Shown piece after piece: positions 1 to 10,968 of a DNA stretch of 25,607 nucleotides (positions are counted from its first letter, which is position 1; each line of letters starts with the position of its first letter). Source of the stretch: Holophagaceae bacterium UBA1801 (GTDB lineage Bacteria; Acidobacteriota; Holophagae; Holophagales; Holophagaceae); NCBI GenBank assembly GCA_002319925.1, contig DCFP01000177.1, positions 1 to 25,607 on the forward strand, written 5' to 3'. Both the position numbers and the translations under genes were made by a program. The notes under the pieces were generated by a model. The model was not told where the DNA came from and searched no databases. It saw only the letters and a list, made by a program, of their open reading frames with translations.

Positions 1-74
1 TGATCTTCGGTGCCGAGCGCAAAGGCGTGCAGGACATTCTCTCCAAGTCCATCTGCATCAAGGTGGATCGATAG
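1..74 (+). CDS. C-terminal end of an unidentified protein (partial)
   Basis: The open frame from base 3 encodes 23 residues (IFGAERKGVQDILSKSICIK, then VDR) and stops at TAG 72-74. The start and nearly all of the gene lie outside the window. The frame choice rests on the stop being followed 30 bases later by a clean terminator hairpin, which fits a plus-strand gene ending here. The fragment is too short to assign a family, and no function is proposed. Confidence 0.45.
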   Translation, partial: IFGAERKGVQDILSKSICIKVDR

Positions 75-103
75 GGAGTTGGGGGCAGCGTACAGGGAGC
101 AGG

Positions 104-140
104 AAACGAGAAGCGGCCCAGATGGGCCGCTTCTCGTTTT
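104..140. terminator. Bidirectional intrinsic terminator
   Basis: A perfect 17-bp inverted repeat (104-120 with 123-139, loop GA) is flanked by AAA on the left and TTTT on the right. It can therefore terminate in both directions. It sits between the end of the plus-strand partial gene (74) and the end of the convergent ssb gene (178) and would serve both. Confidence 0.85.
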
Positions 141-177
141 GCCTGATAGCTATTCCCTGTAACCTGCCCACTGCTTT

Positions 178-615
178 TCAGAACGGAATATCGTCGTCGT
201 ACGATCCGCTCGCCGGCGGCGGCGGCAGGGGCTCGTCGATGTCGTTGTGGGCACCGGCGCTTGGCCGCGGTCCGCCTTCGTCCATGCGGCCTAGCATCAC
301 GAAGTTATCGCAGCGGATGTCGCAGGCGGTCTTCTTCACGCCCGCCTGGTCCGTGTATTCGCGGTACTGGATGCGGCCTTCAATCATGACCTGCTTGCCC
401 TTGCGCAGGTACTTCTCGGCGATCTCCGCCTGTTTGCCCCAGACGACGATGTTGTGCCACTCGGTCTTGGACTGCTTCTCCCCCTGGGGGTTCTTCCAGG
501 TTTCCGTGGTGGCCACGGAGAAGCGGGCCAGGGCCTGGCCGCCGGGGGTCATCTTGAGTTCGGGGTCGCGGCCCAGGTTGCCGATGAGAATGACTTTATT
601 CATGGATCCGGACAT
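178..615 (-). CDS. ssb: Single-stranded DNA-binding protein SSB
   Basis: This 145-aa protein binds single-stranded DNA during replication, recombination and repair. The N-terminal OB fold (about residues 5-108) opens with the family signature NKVILIGNLGRDPEL and contains the WHNIVVWGKQAEIAEKYLRKG segment typical of SSB. A short Pro/Gly-rich linker follows, and the protein ends in the acidic tip DDDIPF, the known docking site for partner proteins such as exonuclease I, RecO and PriA. Length is slightly below the E. coli protein (178 aa) because the linker is short. The start at 615 is supported by GGGAGGAG six bases upstream of ATG. It is monocistronic and divergent from the amidotransferase gene. 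Confidence 0.97.
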   Translation of the reverse strand: MSGSMNKVILIGNLGRDPELKMTPGGQALARFSVATTETWKNPQGEKQSKTEWHNIVVWGKQAEIAEKYLRKGKQVMIEGRIQYREYTDQAGVKKTACDIRCDNFVMLGRMDEGGPRPSAGAHNDIDEPLPPPPASGSYDDDIPF

Positions 616-710
616 GGTTTTTCTCCTCCCGGCGGAGCTCTCCGCCGATCAAGACCTCTCAGGGCATCTGAGTGGGTGATAGGGTGTCCATCATCGCTCC
701 GGAGGAAACG

Positions 711-1436
711 GTGTCAAGTCTCCTTGTGACCTGTGGAAACAAAGCAATTTTAGAGAAGTATTACCTTCCCGCACTGCGCCAGGGAGGTTGGGACGGAATG
801 CTGGAGTTGCTGTCTCCCGGAGACGTCGTGCCGCCCCTCGGTTCATTCTCAGGCTTGCTCATGGTGGGCGGAGGAGACATCCATCCCCGTTACTGGGATC
901 CAGCAGAGCCGCTCCATGCGGCTGCGCAGGTAGATGAAGAGCGGGATGCCCTGGAGATTCCCATCGCCCGAGAAGCCTGGCGGATCGGCCTGCCCATTCT
1001 TGGGATCTGCCGCGGTGAGCAGATCCTGAATGTGGCCTTGGGCGGAAGCCTCATCCAGGACATTCCCAGCCACTTCAGTTGCGGATTGGCTGTGCATCAG
1101 GGCGACGATGAGCACGCTTGCCGAGTGCATCACCCGATCACACTTGATCCCAGCTCTCGATTGGCTGCGTTGCTAAGGGCATCCGGCGTGGGCGTGAACA
1201 GCGGCCATCACCAGGCGGCGGGACGGGTGGCGCCAGGGCTGGCGGCGGTTGCGTGGTCGAAGACTCCCGATGGCGTGGTGGAGGCCATCGAGGCGGAGGA
1301 TCCTGCGCGCTGGGTGTTCGGCGTCCAGTGGCATCCGGAACGACTGATAGGTCTTGAGGATGCAACAGGGCTTGCCGCACGACGGATTTTCGATGGGTTC
1401 GTGCGAGCACTCAGGAATTGGAAGTCCGCAACCTGA
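711..1436 (+). CDS. Class I glutamine amidotransferase-like hydrolase (peptidase C26, gamma-glutamyl-GABA hydrolase type)
   Basis: The 241-aa product is a stand-alone class I glutamine amidotransferase fold of the peptidase C26/PuuD type, which hydrolyses gamma-glutamyl bonds. The nucleophile elbow GICRGEQ carries Cys100. The catalytic His208 and Glu210 are in the motif VQWHPE, and VGGGDIHPRYW matches the substrate-loop region of the family. The GTG start at 711 is chosen because GGAGG (701-705) lies five bases upstream. The frame is also open from a GTG at 672, but that codon has no ribosome site. No polyamine (puu) genes are nearby, so the natural gamma-glutamyl substrate is unknown. It converges on the minus-strand membrane protein gene with a 46-bp gap and no clear terminator. 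Confidence 0.85.
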   Translation: MSSLLVTCGNKAILEKYYLPALRQGGWDGMLELLSPGDVVPPLGSFSGLLMVGGGDIHPRYWDPAEPLHAAAQVDEERDALEIPIAREAWRIGLPILGICRGEQILNVALGGSLIQDIPSHFSCGLAVHQGDDEHACRVHHPITLDPSSRLAALLRASGVGVNSGHHQAAGRVAPGLAAVAWSKTPDGVVEAIEAEDPARWVFGVQWHPERLIGLEDATGLAARRIFDGFVRALRNWKSAT

Positions 1437-1482
1437 GATGCACCCCCCAAACACACCGTTCGTGCCGCGAGTGAGGGATTGC

Positions 1483-2379
1483 CTATTCCAAGCCCATCTC
1501 GGGGGCTCTTTTGCGTATGGCAAACCCAAGCGTGCAACCCGTGGACAGGAAAACGAACGCCGATACGAATGCACCTGCCAGGGTCCCGAGAAAAGGCAGA
1601 GGGAGCATGCCAAGCAGAGGCACGAATACAAGCCGGGCCCCGTTGAGGACAAAGACGATCGCCATGGTTTCCCAATAGATCGATCCCATCCTGGGAATCA
1701 ATTGGAAACCCTTCCATGGATTCATCGTATCGAGGCAGCTTTTCGATTCTCCCGCAACGATCAAGGCCATGGGAAAGTATCCGACCTGCCAGACCCAGCA
1801 AAGTATGGCTATCAGCGTCGAAAGTGGATGTCCCTCTTGGATGAGCCCCGACATCGATGGTGGTGACAGGAAAATCTGCCATGCGAGATGTGGTGCCGCA
1901 CTGATGAAGGTGGCACAGATGGCTAAGAACGCGGGACCGAAAAGGTCATCCGCGATGGAATCGAAATGCGGCTGAAAATCGGAGAGGTCACCCACTGAAA
2001 CCCGGGCCATGGCATGCAAGCCGTACGCAGCCAGCAGACCCAGGCCGAGCAGCCAACCCATGACCGGAATGGCATTGAGCAAAGCCACACTGACCCCAAG
2101 GATGACGTAGCTTTGGATATCCACCAGGGGGTACCTGGCGATGACGCGGATTTCGCGCCACATGGAACGGCTCCGGAGTTGCGCGAGCGTTTCAGCCTCT
2201 TCCTGCTCGCGCGTCGCTCCGCAAAAATCTCCGCAGATGGGGCAGGTGGGTCCATGGCTCGCGATTTTCGAGCAGGAGTGGCAGAACGCGCGACGACACT
2301 TGACACAGAAGCTCTCGGAGACCAGGCCGGGATGCTTCGTGCACATGCGCCATTCGAAGGCAGTCGGAAGGGATGTCAT
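1483..2379 (-). CDS. B-box zinc-finger multi-pass membrane protein, unknown function
   Basis: The 298-aa product begins with a compact cysteine/histidine cluster: C13, H16, C25, C28, C33, C36, H42, C46, C49. The spacing resembles a B-box zinc finger binding two zinc ions. From about residue 75 the protein is largely hydrophobic, with roughly five predicted membrane spans (about 90-130, 150-175, 190-212, 235-262, 265-288). The zinc finger would thus be a cytoplasmic N-terminal appendage on a membrane domain. The start at 2379 has an AGGA about nine bases upstream; Met12 is a possible alternative. It is the last gene of a minus-strand run of three zinc-binding proteins, 108 bp after the PH-domain gene. 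The biochemical role is unknown. Confidence 0.75.
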   Translation of the reverse strand: MTSLPTAFEWRMCTKHPGLVSESFCVKCRRAFCHSCSKIASHGPTCPICGDFCGATREQEEAETLAQLRSRSMWREIRVIARYPLVDIQSYVILGVSVALLNAIPVMGWLLGLGLLAAYGLHAMARVSVGDLSDFQPHFDSIADDLFGPAFLAICATFISAAPHLAWQIFLSPPSMSGLIQEGHPLSTLIAILCWVWQVGYFPMALIVAGESKSCLDTMNPWKGFQLIPRMGSIYWETMAIVFVLNGARLVFVPLLGMLPLPFLGTLAGAFVSAFVFLSTGCTLGFAIRKRAPEMGLE

Positions 2380-2487
2380 GGAGGGTTTCCTGGACAGAGG
2401 ATAAGATCCGGAAATCCCGCAAACCGCAGTATTTGGTCCAGCGGCAGGAATCGCGCGCCAATCCGCAAGCCACCGCCGGTGAGATTC

Positions 2488-2892
2488 CTACCTCGGCAGA
2501 TCCCGTCCACAGAACCGGCAGACGATGGCAGCCGCTTTGATCGTTTCCGCGCAGAAGGGGCAGGGCTTGGTGGCGCCTTCCGTTTCCGGGCTGCCCAGGT
2601 GCTGGGTCTGGGCCTTCTCGATGAGTTCCTTGATCCGCAGGGCGTCCTTCTTCTTGTGGCCGTGGCTGGTGAAGGGATCCGTCCCGCCCGTGGATTCGAT
2701 GAGGATGTCCGACCAGCACATGCCGGTGTCGATCCGCACGCTGGCCACGCGCTGGAGGTGGATGCTCATCTCGTTGCGCTCGAACCAGGAGCGTTTCCGG
2801 CGCACCACTGCGGTGTCCGTCACTTCGATCACGGTGGGGAAGAGGTGATTCCCCTTGGTCCAGCGGCTGGCTTTGAAGATCTCGGAGGGCAT
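2488..2892 (-). CDS. PH-like domain protein with C-terminal zinc ribbon
   Basis: The 134-aa protein has two parts. Residues 1-95 look like a small bacterial pleckstrin-homology-like domain: beta-strand-rich, with TVIEVTDTAVVRRKRSWF and MSIHLQRVASVRIDTG, ending in a helix (KKDALRIKELIEKA). Residues 108-131 form a zinc ribbon with C111-x2-C114 and C125-x2-C128 (CPFCAETIKAAAIVCRFCGR), a short module often appended to such domains. There is no signal peptide or membrane span. The gene starts 14 bp after the stop of the upstream Tim44-like gene and is probably co-transcribed with it. A role in membrane or protein recognition is inference; no enzyme motif is visible. Confidence 0.75.
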   Translation of the reverse strand: MPSEIFKASRWTKGNHLFPTVIEVTDTAVVRRKRSWFERNEMSIHLQRVASVRIDTGMCWSDILIESTGGTDPFTSHGHKKKDALRIKELIEKAQTQHLGSPETEGATKPCPFCAETIKAAAIVCRFCGRDLPR

Positions 2893-2906
2893 GGCAGCAG
2901 TTTAGC

Positions 2907-3644
2907 TCAGTTGGAATCCGGGAAGCCAAAGGCGCTCGCATCGAAGGGGCTGCGGTACATGTCCGGATCCCGAAGGTCGGGGCGGATGCCCACCAGCAGC
3001 CACGGGCCTGGTTCGGGAATCACGGGGCATCCGCAATAGGGGCAGTCGATGTCCTTAAAATCCAGGCCACCCGCGCAGGTTCCGCACTGATGATCCGTTT
3101 TCTCGATGGGCTGACCCGTGGGCATGAAGGTCCAGATCTCGTGGAAGGGCGTTGGCTCTGCGTTCCCATGGAGTATGTTCCGAGTGCCGGAATCGAACTG
3201 GAAATCGAGACGTGCGCCCCGGATGCGGAGCTTGACCCAGGGCGCAAATTCTCCGATGCCGTAAAGGGAGATGCTTGCGAGTGCCAACTCGTCCACCAGG
3301 CGAGGCTTCATCCGGCCTTTCAGGCTGGCGAACTGCCGTGCCCAGAGGCGCCAGAGATCCTCTGCGACCCAGTAGCCCAGATTCCTCCAATGTCCTGTTC
3401 TGAGAGTCCAAAGCAACTGGGCGGGGCGGTGACGGGCCCATGCGAGGAACGCTTCGGGGGTCCAGCTTCGGGCGATCTCATGCATTCGTAATATGACTTC
3501 GGGGAAGGCATGCAACCGCCCTTCGAGATGGAACCCGCAGCAGCCGCAGGCATCCATCGCAAAGCCCAGCAGGGGGCGCTGGCAGCCGGGGCACACGCTG
3601 CCCGTCGCCAGGGAGATGCCGGATCCAGGAAGAAGGGCGTCCAT
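2907..3644 (-). CDS. Tim44-like (NTF2-fold) protein with two zinc-binding motifs, unknown function
   Basis: This 245-aa protein has an N-terminal zinc knuckle (C18-x2-C21 with C33, C35, C36) and a C-terminal ribbon (C187-x2-C190, C201-x2-C204). The middle resembles bacterial Tim44-like domains. A helix region WTPEAFLAWARHRPAQLLWT is followed by strands and the motif PFHEIWTFMPTG, close to the conserved WTF strand of that family, which is commonly followed by a CxxC ribbon. There is no signal peptide or membrane span. It is the first gene of the three-gene minus-strand zinc-finger cluster and is divergent from hrpB across 104 bp. AGGA lies upstream of the ATG. The Tim44 assignment is moderate; the zinc motifs are seen directly. 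Confidence 0.65.
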   Translation of the reverse strand: MDALLPGSGISLATGSVCPGCQRPLLGFAMDACGCCGFHLEGRLHAFPEVILRMHEIARSWTPEAFLAWARHRPAQLLWTLRTGHWRNLGYWVAEDLWRLWARQFASLKGRMKPRLVDELALASISLYGIGEFAPWVKLRIRGARLDFQFDSGTRNILHGNAEPTPFHEIWTFMPTGQPIEKTDHQCGTCAGGLDFKDIDCPYCGCPVIPEPGPWLLVGIRPDLRDPDMYRSPFDASAFGFPDSN

Positions 3645-3748
3645 GCCCCGATCCTAGCGCCGCAGAACAGCCTGCCTCCCGATGGCGGCTGAGCGGGGAA
3701 AATCCCGGGCCGAGCGGAAACCAGCGCACCCCGTGCCATCCTAGGAAC

Positions 3749-6232
3749 ATGCTTGCAACGTTGCCCATCGATGTGCTGCTGCCGCGGATGCTTCACATCC
3801 TGCAAGAACGACACAATCTCGTCGTCTCTGCAGAGCCCGGCGCTGGCAAGACGACGCGGGTTCCGCGCGCCCTCCTCGATGCGGGCATGCTGGATCACGG
3901 AGAGTGCTGGATACTGGAACCGCGTCGCCTGGCGGCTCGGCTGGCTGCGGTACGCGTGGCCGATGAACTGGGCGAAGAGCTGGGCAAGCGCGTCGGGTAC
4001 GCCGTTCGTTTCGAACAGAAGGCGTCCCGGGAAACGCGCATCCGGTTCGTCACGGAAGGTTTGCTGCTGCGGCGGATGCAGGAAGATCCCCATCTGAAAG
4101 GGATTTCCGTCGTGATCCTGGACGAATTCCACGAGCGCCACGTGCACACGGATCTGGCGCTGACCCTGCTACACCGTGTGCAGCGCGATTCCCGGCCCGA
4201 TCTTCGGATCCTCGTCATGAGCGCCACGCTGGATGTGGAGCCGGTGCGGGGGTTTCTCGGGGCGCAGCCGCTCCACAGCGAGGGCCGATTGCATCCCGTG
4301 GAGATCCGCTTCGCGCCCCGGCTTGATGATCGCGCCCTGGCCCTGCGCGTGAACGAAGCCCTGGAGCGGCTCTACGGCCAAGGGTTGGATGGCCATACGC
4401 TCGTGTTCCTGCCCGGCGCGGCAGAGATTATGCAGTGCCTTTCCGCCTGCAATGGAACGGCCAAGCGGTTCGGCCTGAAGCTGGTGCCGCTCCATGGAAG
4501 CCTTTCCTTCGAGGCCCAGAAGCAGGCCGTGGCTCACTCTGAAGTCCTCAAGGTGATCCTCAGCACCAACGTGGCGGAGAGTTCCGTGACCATCGAAGGC
4601 GTGAAGGCCGTCATCGATTCCGGGCTCGGTCGCGAGGCCGTGCACTCCACCTGGTCCGGACTTTCGGGTCTCCGCACGGCGCGGATCAGCCAGGCCCGCT
4701 GCATCCAGCGCGCGGGCCGGGCGGGGCGGCTCGGGCCGGGCCTCTGCATCAGGCTCTTCACCGAATCGGAGTTCAAGGTGCGTCCGGCCTTCGATGCACC
4801 GGAACTTCAGAGGTCCGACCTGGCGGAACCGCTGCTGATGCTCCATGCCATGGACATCGGGGATCCGCGGGGGCTGGCGTGGTTCGAAGCCCCGCCCACC
4901 CGTGCTCTGGAGGCTGCCGAGAAGCTGCTGGGCCGGTTGGGGGCTTTGGATGATCGCGGATGCCTGACGTCCACGGGCAGGCGCCTGGCGGCTCTGCCCC
5001 TGCATCCGAGACTGGCCCGGCTCGTAATCGCAGGCGAGGATTCGGGTATTCCCCACCTGGCCCGTCTCGCCGCGGCGTTGTTGGAAACGGGCGATCTCGC
5101 CGCGCGGCAGGATCTAGGCCGAAGGCATCACGAGCCCGCTCACGCCCTGGAATCGGATCTCTGGGCGCGGCTGGATGGCTACCGGGAAGCCGAGGCCGCG
5201 GGCTTCTCGCCGGGGGCATGCAGGGCCGCGGGCCTTGATGCCGGGGCGGTGCATCAGGCCCATCAGGCCTTCCGATCGCTGAAAGGCCGGCAGCACGCCG
5301 ACGATTTGCCGGATGGGGAAACCCGGCTGCTGATGGCCCTGCTGCATGCATATCCCGATCGCGTGGCCAAGGCGGGAGGCGCGGGCACTTTCGCCCTGCT
5401 GGGCGGTGGAGGCGCAAGGCTGGACGCGCGAAGTCGCGTGCGGCACGCGGACCTCATCCTAGCCCTCGAGGCCGAGGAAGTGGGCCGGGAGGTGCGCATC
5501 CTGATGGCTTCACGCGTCGAGCCCGAATGGTTGATGGAGGCCTTTCCGGCTTCCATTCGCGACAGCGAGGAGCTGGTCTTCAACGAGGGCAACGGACGTG
5601 TGGAGCGGTGTTCTGGGCTCTGGTACGAGGATCTCTGCCTCGATGAAACCCGGTGCGGAGCGGATCCCGCGGATCCACGGACCGCGGAATGCCTGGCCAA
5701 GGCTGTGCTTTCCAAGGGATTGGGGCCGGCCCAGGAGACGGTGGATCGTCTACTGGACCGAGCCCAGTTCCTGGCTACGCAGCGCCCCGAGCTGGGATCG
5801 TGGGAGCGGATGGAATTGCAGTCGAACCTGGTGAGCAAGGCCTGTGAGGGGTGTTCGTCATTGAAAGAGCTGGCCGCCGTCGATTGGAACTGGACGTTGA
5901 GGGAGACCGTGGGCGCAGAGGCTTCCCGCGTGCTGGACGCCTGGGCTCCCGAGACGGTCCCATTGCCCAAGCGCAAGGTGCGGGTGAACTATGGCGGTGA
6001 GGCGCCCTGGATCGAATCGCGGCTCCAGGACTTCCTGGGCATGAGGGAAGGGCCGCGCATCGCCGGGGGCGGGGTTCCACTGGTTCTGCACCTGCTGGCG
6101 CCCAATCACCGGGCCGTGCAGATCACCACGGATCTCGCGGGTTTCTGGCAGCGTGCCTACCGGGAGTTGAGACCCCAGTTGTCCCGACGCTATCCCAAAC
6201 ACCTGTGGCCGGAAGCCCCTGAGAAGGCATAA
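3749..6232 (+). CDS. hrpB: ATP-dependent RNA helicase HrpB
   Basis: The 827-aa product is a DEAH-box helicase of the HrpB type and full length for that family. Motif I is GAGKTT (31-36), motif II is DEFH (125-128), motif III is SAT (158-160) and motif VI is QRAGRAGR (320-327). A helicase-associated region follows, then the HrpB-specific C-terminal domain, recognised by VNYGGEAPWIESRLQDFLG and the terminal SRRYPKHLWPEAP. The RNA target of HrpB is not established in most bacteria. The ATG at 3749 follows a close AGGA. The gene stands alone, divergent from the zinc-finger cluster and convergent with the small four-Cys gene. Confidence 0.95.
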   Translation: MLATLPIDVLLPRMLHILQERHNLVVSAEPGAGKTTRVPRALLDAGMLDHGECWILEPRRLAARLAAVRVADELGEELGKRVGYAVRFEQKASRETRIRFVTEGLLLRRMQEDPHLKGISVVILDEFHERHVHTDLALTLLHRVQRDSRPDLRILVMSATLDVEPVRGFLGAQPLHSEGRLHPVEIRFAPRLDDRALALRVNEALERLYGQGLDGHTLVFLPGAAEIMQCLSACNGTAKRFGLKLVPLHGSLSFEAQKQAVAHSEVLKVILSTNVAESSVTIEGVKAVIDSGLGREAVHSTWSGLSGLRTARISQARCIQRAGRAGRLGPGLCIRLFTESEFKVRPAFDAPELQRSDLAEPLLMLHAMDIGDPRGLAWFEAPPTRALEAAEKLLGRLGALDDRGCLTSTGRRLAALPLHPRLARLVIAGEDSGIPHLARLAAALLETGDLAARQDLGRRHHEPAHALESDLWARLDGYREAEAAGFSPGACRAAGLDAGAVHQAHQAFRSLKGRQHADDLPDGETRLLMALLHAYPDRVAKAGGAGTFALLGGGGARLDARSRVRHADLILALEAEEVGREVRILMASRVEPEWLMEAFPASIRDSEELVFNEGNGRVERCSGLWYEDLCLDETRCGADPADPRTAECLAKAVLSKGLGPAQETVDRLLDRAQFLATQRPELGSWERMELQSNLVSKACEGCSSLKELAAVDWNWTLRETVGAEASRVLDAWAPETVPLPKRKVRVNYGGEAPWIESRLQDFLGMREGPRIAGGGVPLVLHLLAPNHRAVQITTDLAGFWQRAYRELRPQLSRRYPKHLWPEAPEKA

Positions 6233-6271
6233 CTCGAGCCGGGCTTGGATTCTCCCGTTTATCGCCGAATG

Positions 6272-6532
6272 TCAGATATGTGCCACGCGGGCTTCGATCT
6301 CGTCCAGAAGATCCCAGATCTGGTGGCACTGCTCGCAGGTGGACCGTGGATCACCGCAGGGGTAGCCTTCGGGCATGACGCCCTGGCACCGGGGATTGCG
6401 CACGTAGAACAGGAATTCGCCCAGGATCTGGTGCACCCGAGCCTGGGTGATGCCGGCGGGGATGCCCCGGATCTCGCTGATCAGCTTCCATTCCGCGGGC
6501 GTCAAGGTGGTGGTGACAGTGGGCTCGTTCAT
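6272..6532 (-). CDS. Small four-Cys protein, unknown function
   Basis: The 86-aa protein starts with MNEPTVTTTLTPAEWKLISE, looks mostly helical, and carries C49, C59, C66, C69 plus H70 in its second half (RCQGVMPEGYPCG and STCEQCHQIWDLL). These could form a zinc or iron site. The start at 6532 is chosen because GGGGAG lies about six bases upstream. The longer frame, reaching 6679, has no ribosome site and overlaps the KAS III upstream palindromes. I do not recognise the family. It converges on hrpB with a 39-bp gap. Confidence 0.65.
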   Translation of the reverse strand: MNEPTVTTTLTPAEWKLISEIRGIPAGITQARVHQILGEFLFYVRNPRCQGVMPEGYPCGDPRSTCEQCHQIWDLLDEIEARVAHI

Positions 6533-6621
6533 GGATGCTCCCCGGGGACGCTGACTAAGTATAGATACCCAGATCTGTGAGAGCCAAATCGGCAAGCCCG
6601 ATGGCGAGCCGGTGGCATTTT

Positions 6622-6704
6622 CTATGATTCCGGCCGTTCCAGAGCCGTTCCGGGCGATCATAGTCGTGCAGTGGATCACTTCAGAATGCCGCCGAAGTGG
6701 TCCA
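6622..6704. promoter_or_regulatory. Two inverted repeats upstream of the KAS III gene
   Basis: The first repeat has perfect 7-bp arms CTATGAT (6622-6628) and ATCATAG (6657-6663) around a spacer that itself repeats CCGTTCC. The second has 11-bp arms TGGATCACTTC (6672-6682) and GAAGTGGTCCA (6694-6704) with a single mismatch that becomes a G-U pair in RNA. The second ends 45 bp before the KAS III ATG. They may be operators or 5'-leader hairpins; which of these is unknown. Confidence 0.4.
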
Positions 6705-6749
6705 AAGTAAGGTGGCTCTCCGTGGAGGAGGCAACTGGAGGGTGCAAGG

Positions 6750-7835
6750 ATGGCTCAATCCAAGACTGTCATCATCGGGACGGGAAGCTGCATTCCTACC
6801 CGGAGCGTCCTGAATTCGGAATTCCTTGGACACACCTTCTTCGAAGGATACGGCAGCGCCTATGCCCAGGACGAGACGGCGAAGATCGTCTCCAAGTTCC
6901 AGGAGATCACCGATATCGCGGAACGCAAGTATGCCTCCGATGACCAAGTCTGCTCCGATCTGGCCCTGTCGGCCGGCCGACAGGCGATTGCAGCGGCGGG
7001 AATCGATCCAGAAACCCTCGACTATGTGATCGTGGCCCACAACTTCGGGGATGTGCGCGCGGAGAATCGCCGTTCGGACTTCGTGCCGACCCTGGCCGCC
7101 CGCGTGAAAGCCAAGCTCGGCATTGCCAGTCCCGCCTGCGTCGCCTACGATCTGCCCTTTGGCTGTCCGGGCTGGCTCCAAGCAGTCATCCAGGCCAACT
7201 ATTACCTGCGCTCCGGGGACGCCAAGCGCGCCCTGGTCATTGGCGCCGAGACCCTCTCGCGCGTGTCCGATCCCGCAGACCGGGACAGCATGATCTACGC
7301 CGATGGCGCCGGGGCCGTGGTGCTTGAAGCCCAGACCCATGATGGGGAAGCCGGCATCCTCGCGCACGCGGTGCGCTCCGATACCCTGGAACACGCGCGC
7401 CTGCTCTGGATGGGGCCAGCGTTCACCAAGACACCCAATGATGACAGTCAGCTGTTTCTGAAGATGCACGGGCGGAAGCTGTACGAGTATGCGCTCACGA
7501 CCGTTCCCGGCGTGGTGCGCCAGGCCCTGGAAAAGGCCGGGCTCACGCTGAAGGACGTGGACAAGGTCCTGATCCATCAGGCCAACGGCAAGATGGACGA
7601 AGCCATCCTGAAGCGTCTGTTCAAGCTCTACGGCATGAAAGAGATTCCCGCGGACATCATGCCCATGACCGTTTCCTGGCTCGGCAACAGCTCCGTGGCC
7701 ACGGTGCCCACGCTGCTGGACCTGATCGTGCGGGGCCGGATGGACGGACAGGCCTTGAAGTCCGGGGACTGCGTGGTGTTCGCCTCCGTCGGCGCGGGCA
7801 TGAACATCAACGCCATGGTCTACCGCTGGATCTAG
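6750..7835 (+). CDS. Beta-ketoacyl-ACP synthase III family protein (Bacteroidetes-like)
   Basis: This 361-aa thiolase-fold enzyme belongs to the KAS III (FabH) family, which condenses an acyl-CoA with malonyl-ACP. The catalytic triad is complete: Cys139 in FGCPGW, His276 in LIHQANGKM and Asn313 in WLGNSSVATVP. The conserved DSMIYADGAGAVVLE glycine segment is present. The Cys motif FGCPGW and the segment DYVIVAHNFGDV differ from E. coli FabH and resemble the KAS III subfamily common in Bacteroidetes. There is no acyl carrier protein, FabD or FabG nearby, so it is an orphan and may make a specialised lipid rather than start bulk fatty-acid synthesis. GGAGGG lies seven bases before the ATG. Two inverted repeats precede it. 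Confidence 0.88.
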   Translation: MAQSKTVIIGTGSCIPTRSVLNSEFLGHTFFEGYGSAYAQDETAKIVSKFQEITDIAERKYASDDQVCSDLALSAGRQAIAAAGIDPETLDYVIVAHNFGDVRAENRRSDFVPTLAARVKAKLGIASPACVAYDLPFGCPGWLQAVIQANYYLRSGDAKRALVIGAETLSRVSDPADRDSMIYADGAGAVVLEAQTHDGEAGILAHAVRSDTLEHARLLWMGPAFTKTPNDDSQLFLKMHGRKLYEYALTTVPGVVRQALEKAGLTLKDVDKVLIHQANGKMDEAILKRLFKLYGMKEIPADIMPMTVSWLGNSSVATVPTLLDLIVRGRMDGQALKSGDCVVFASVGAGMNINAMVYRWI

Positions 7836-7937
7836 CGGGCTTGCAGGTAATGAAGTGAGAGCCGGTCGGTGCCGATGAAATAATATGGATTTCACCGCCT
7901 GGGCGGATGGAATGGCGGCTTCCGAGGGCTGGGTACT

Positions 7938-10790
<2,853 letters not shown>

Positions 10791-10968
10791 GCGGGTTTGG
10801 CCTAGATATTGCGACCTTGTCTCAGGAATAAAACGGCCCATATTGGAGCCTGGTTTCACCGGGGTCCCGGATCGCAAGGATCTTCGGTGTTGTTTGTCCA
10901 CATCAGTCCTTCGCCGACGGCTCAAGGAGCGGTCTGCGAACGCTCTGACTTTTTCAGAAGGAGTAATC

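Noticed and set aside
6681..7895. A 404-codon minus-strand frame opposite the KAS III gene
   Set aside because: Same antisense effect; the plus-strand gene has a complete catalytic triad.
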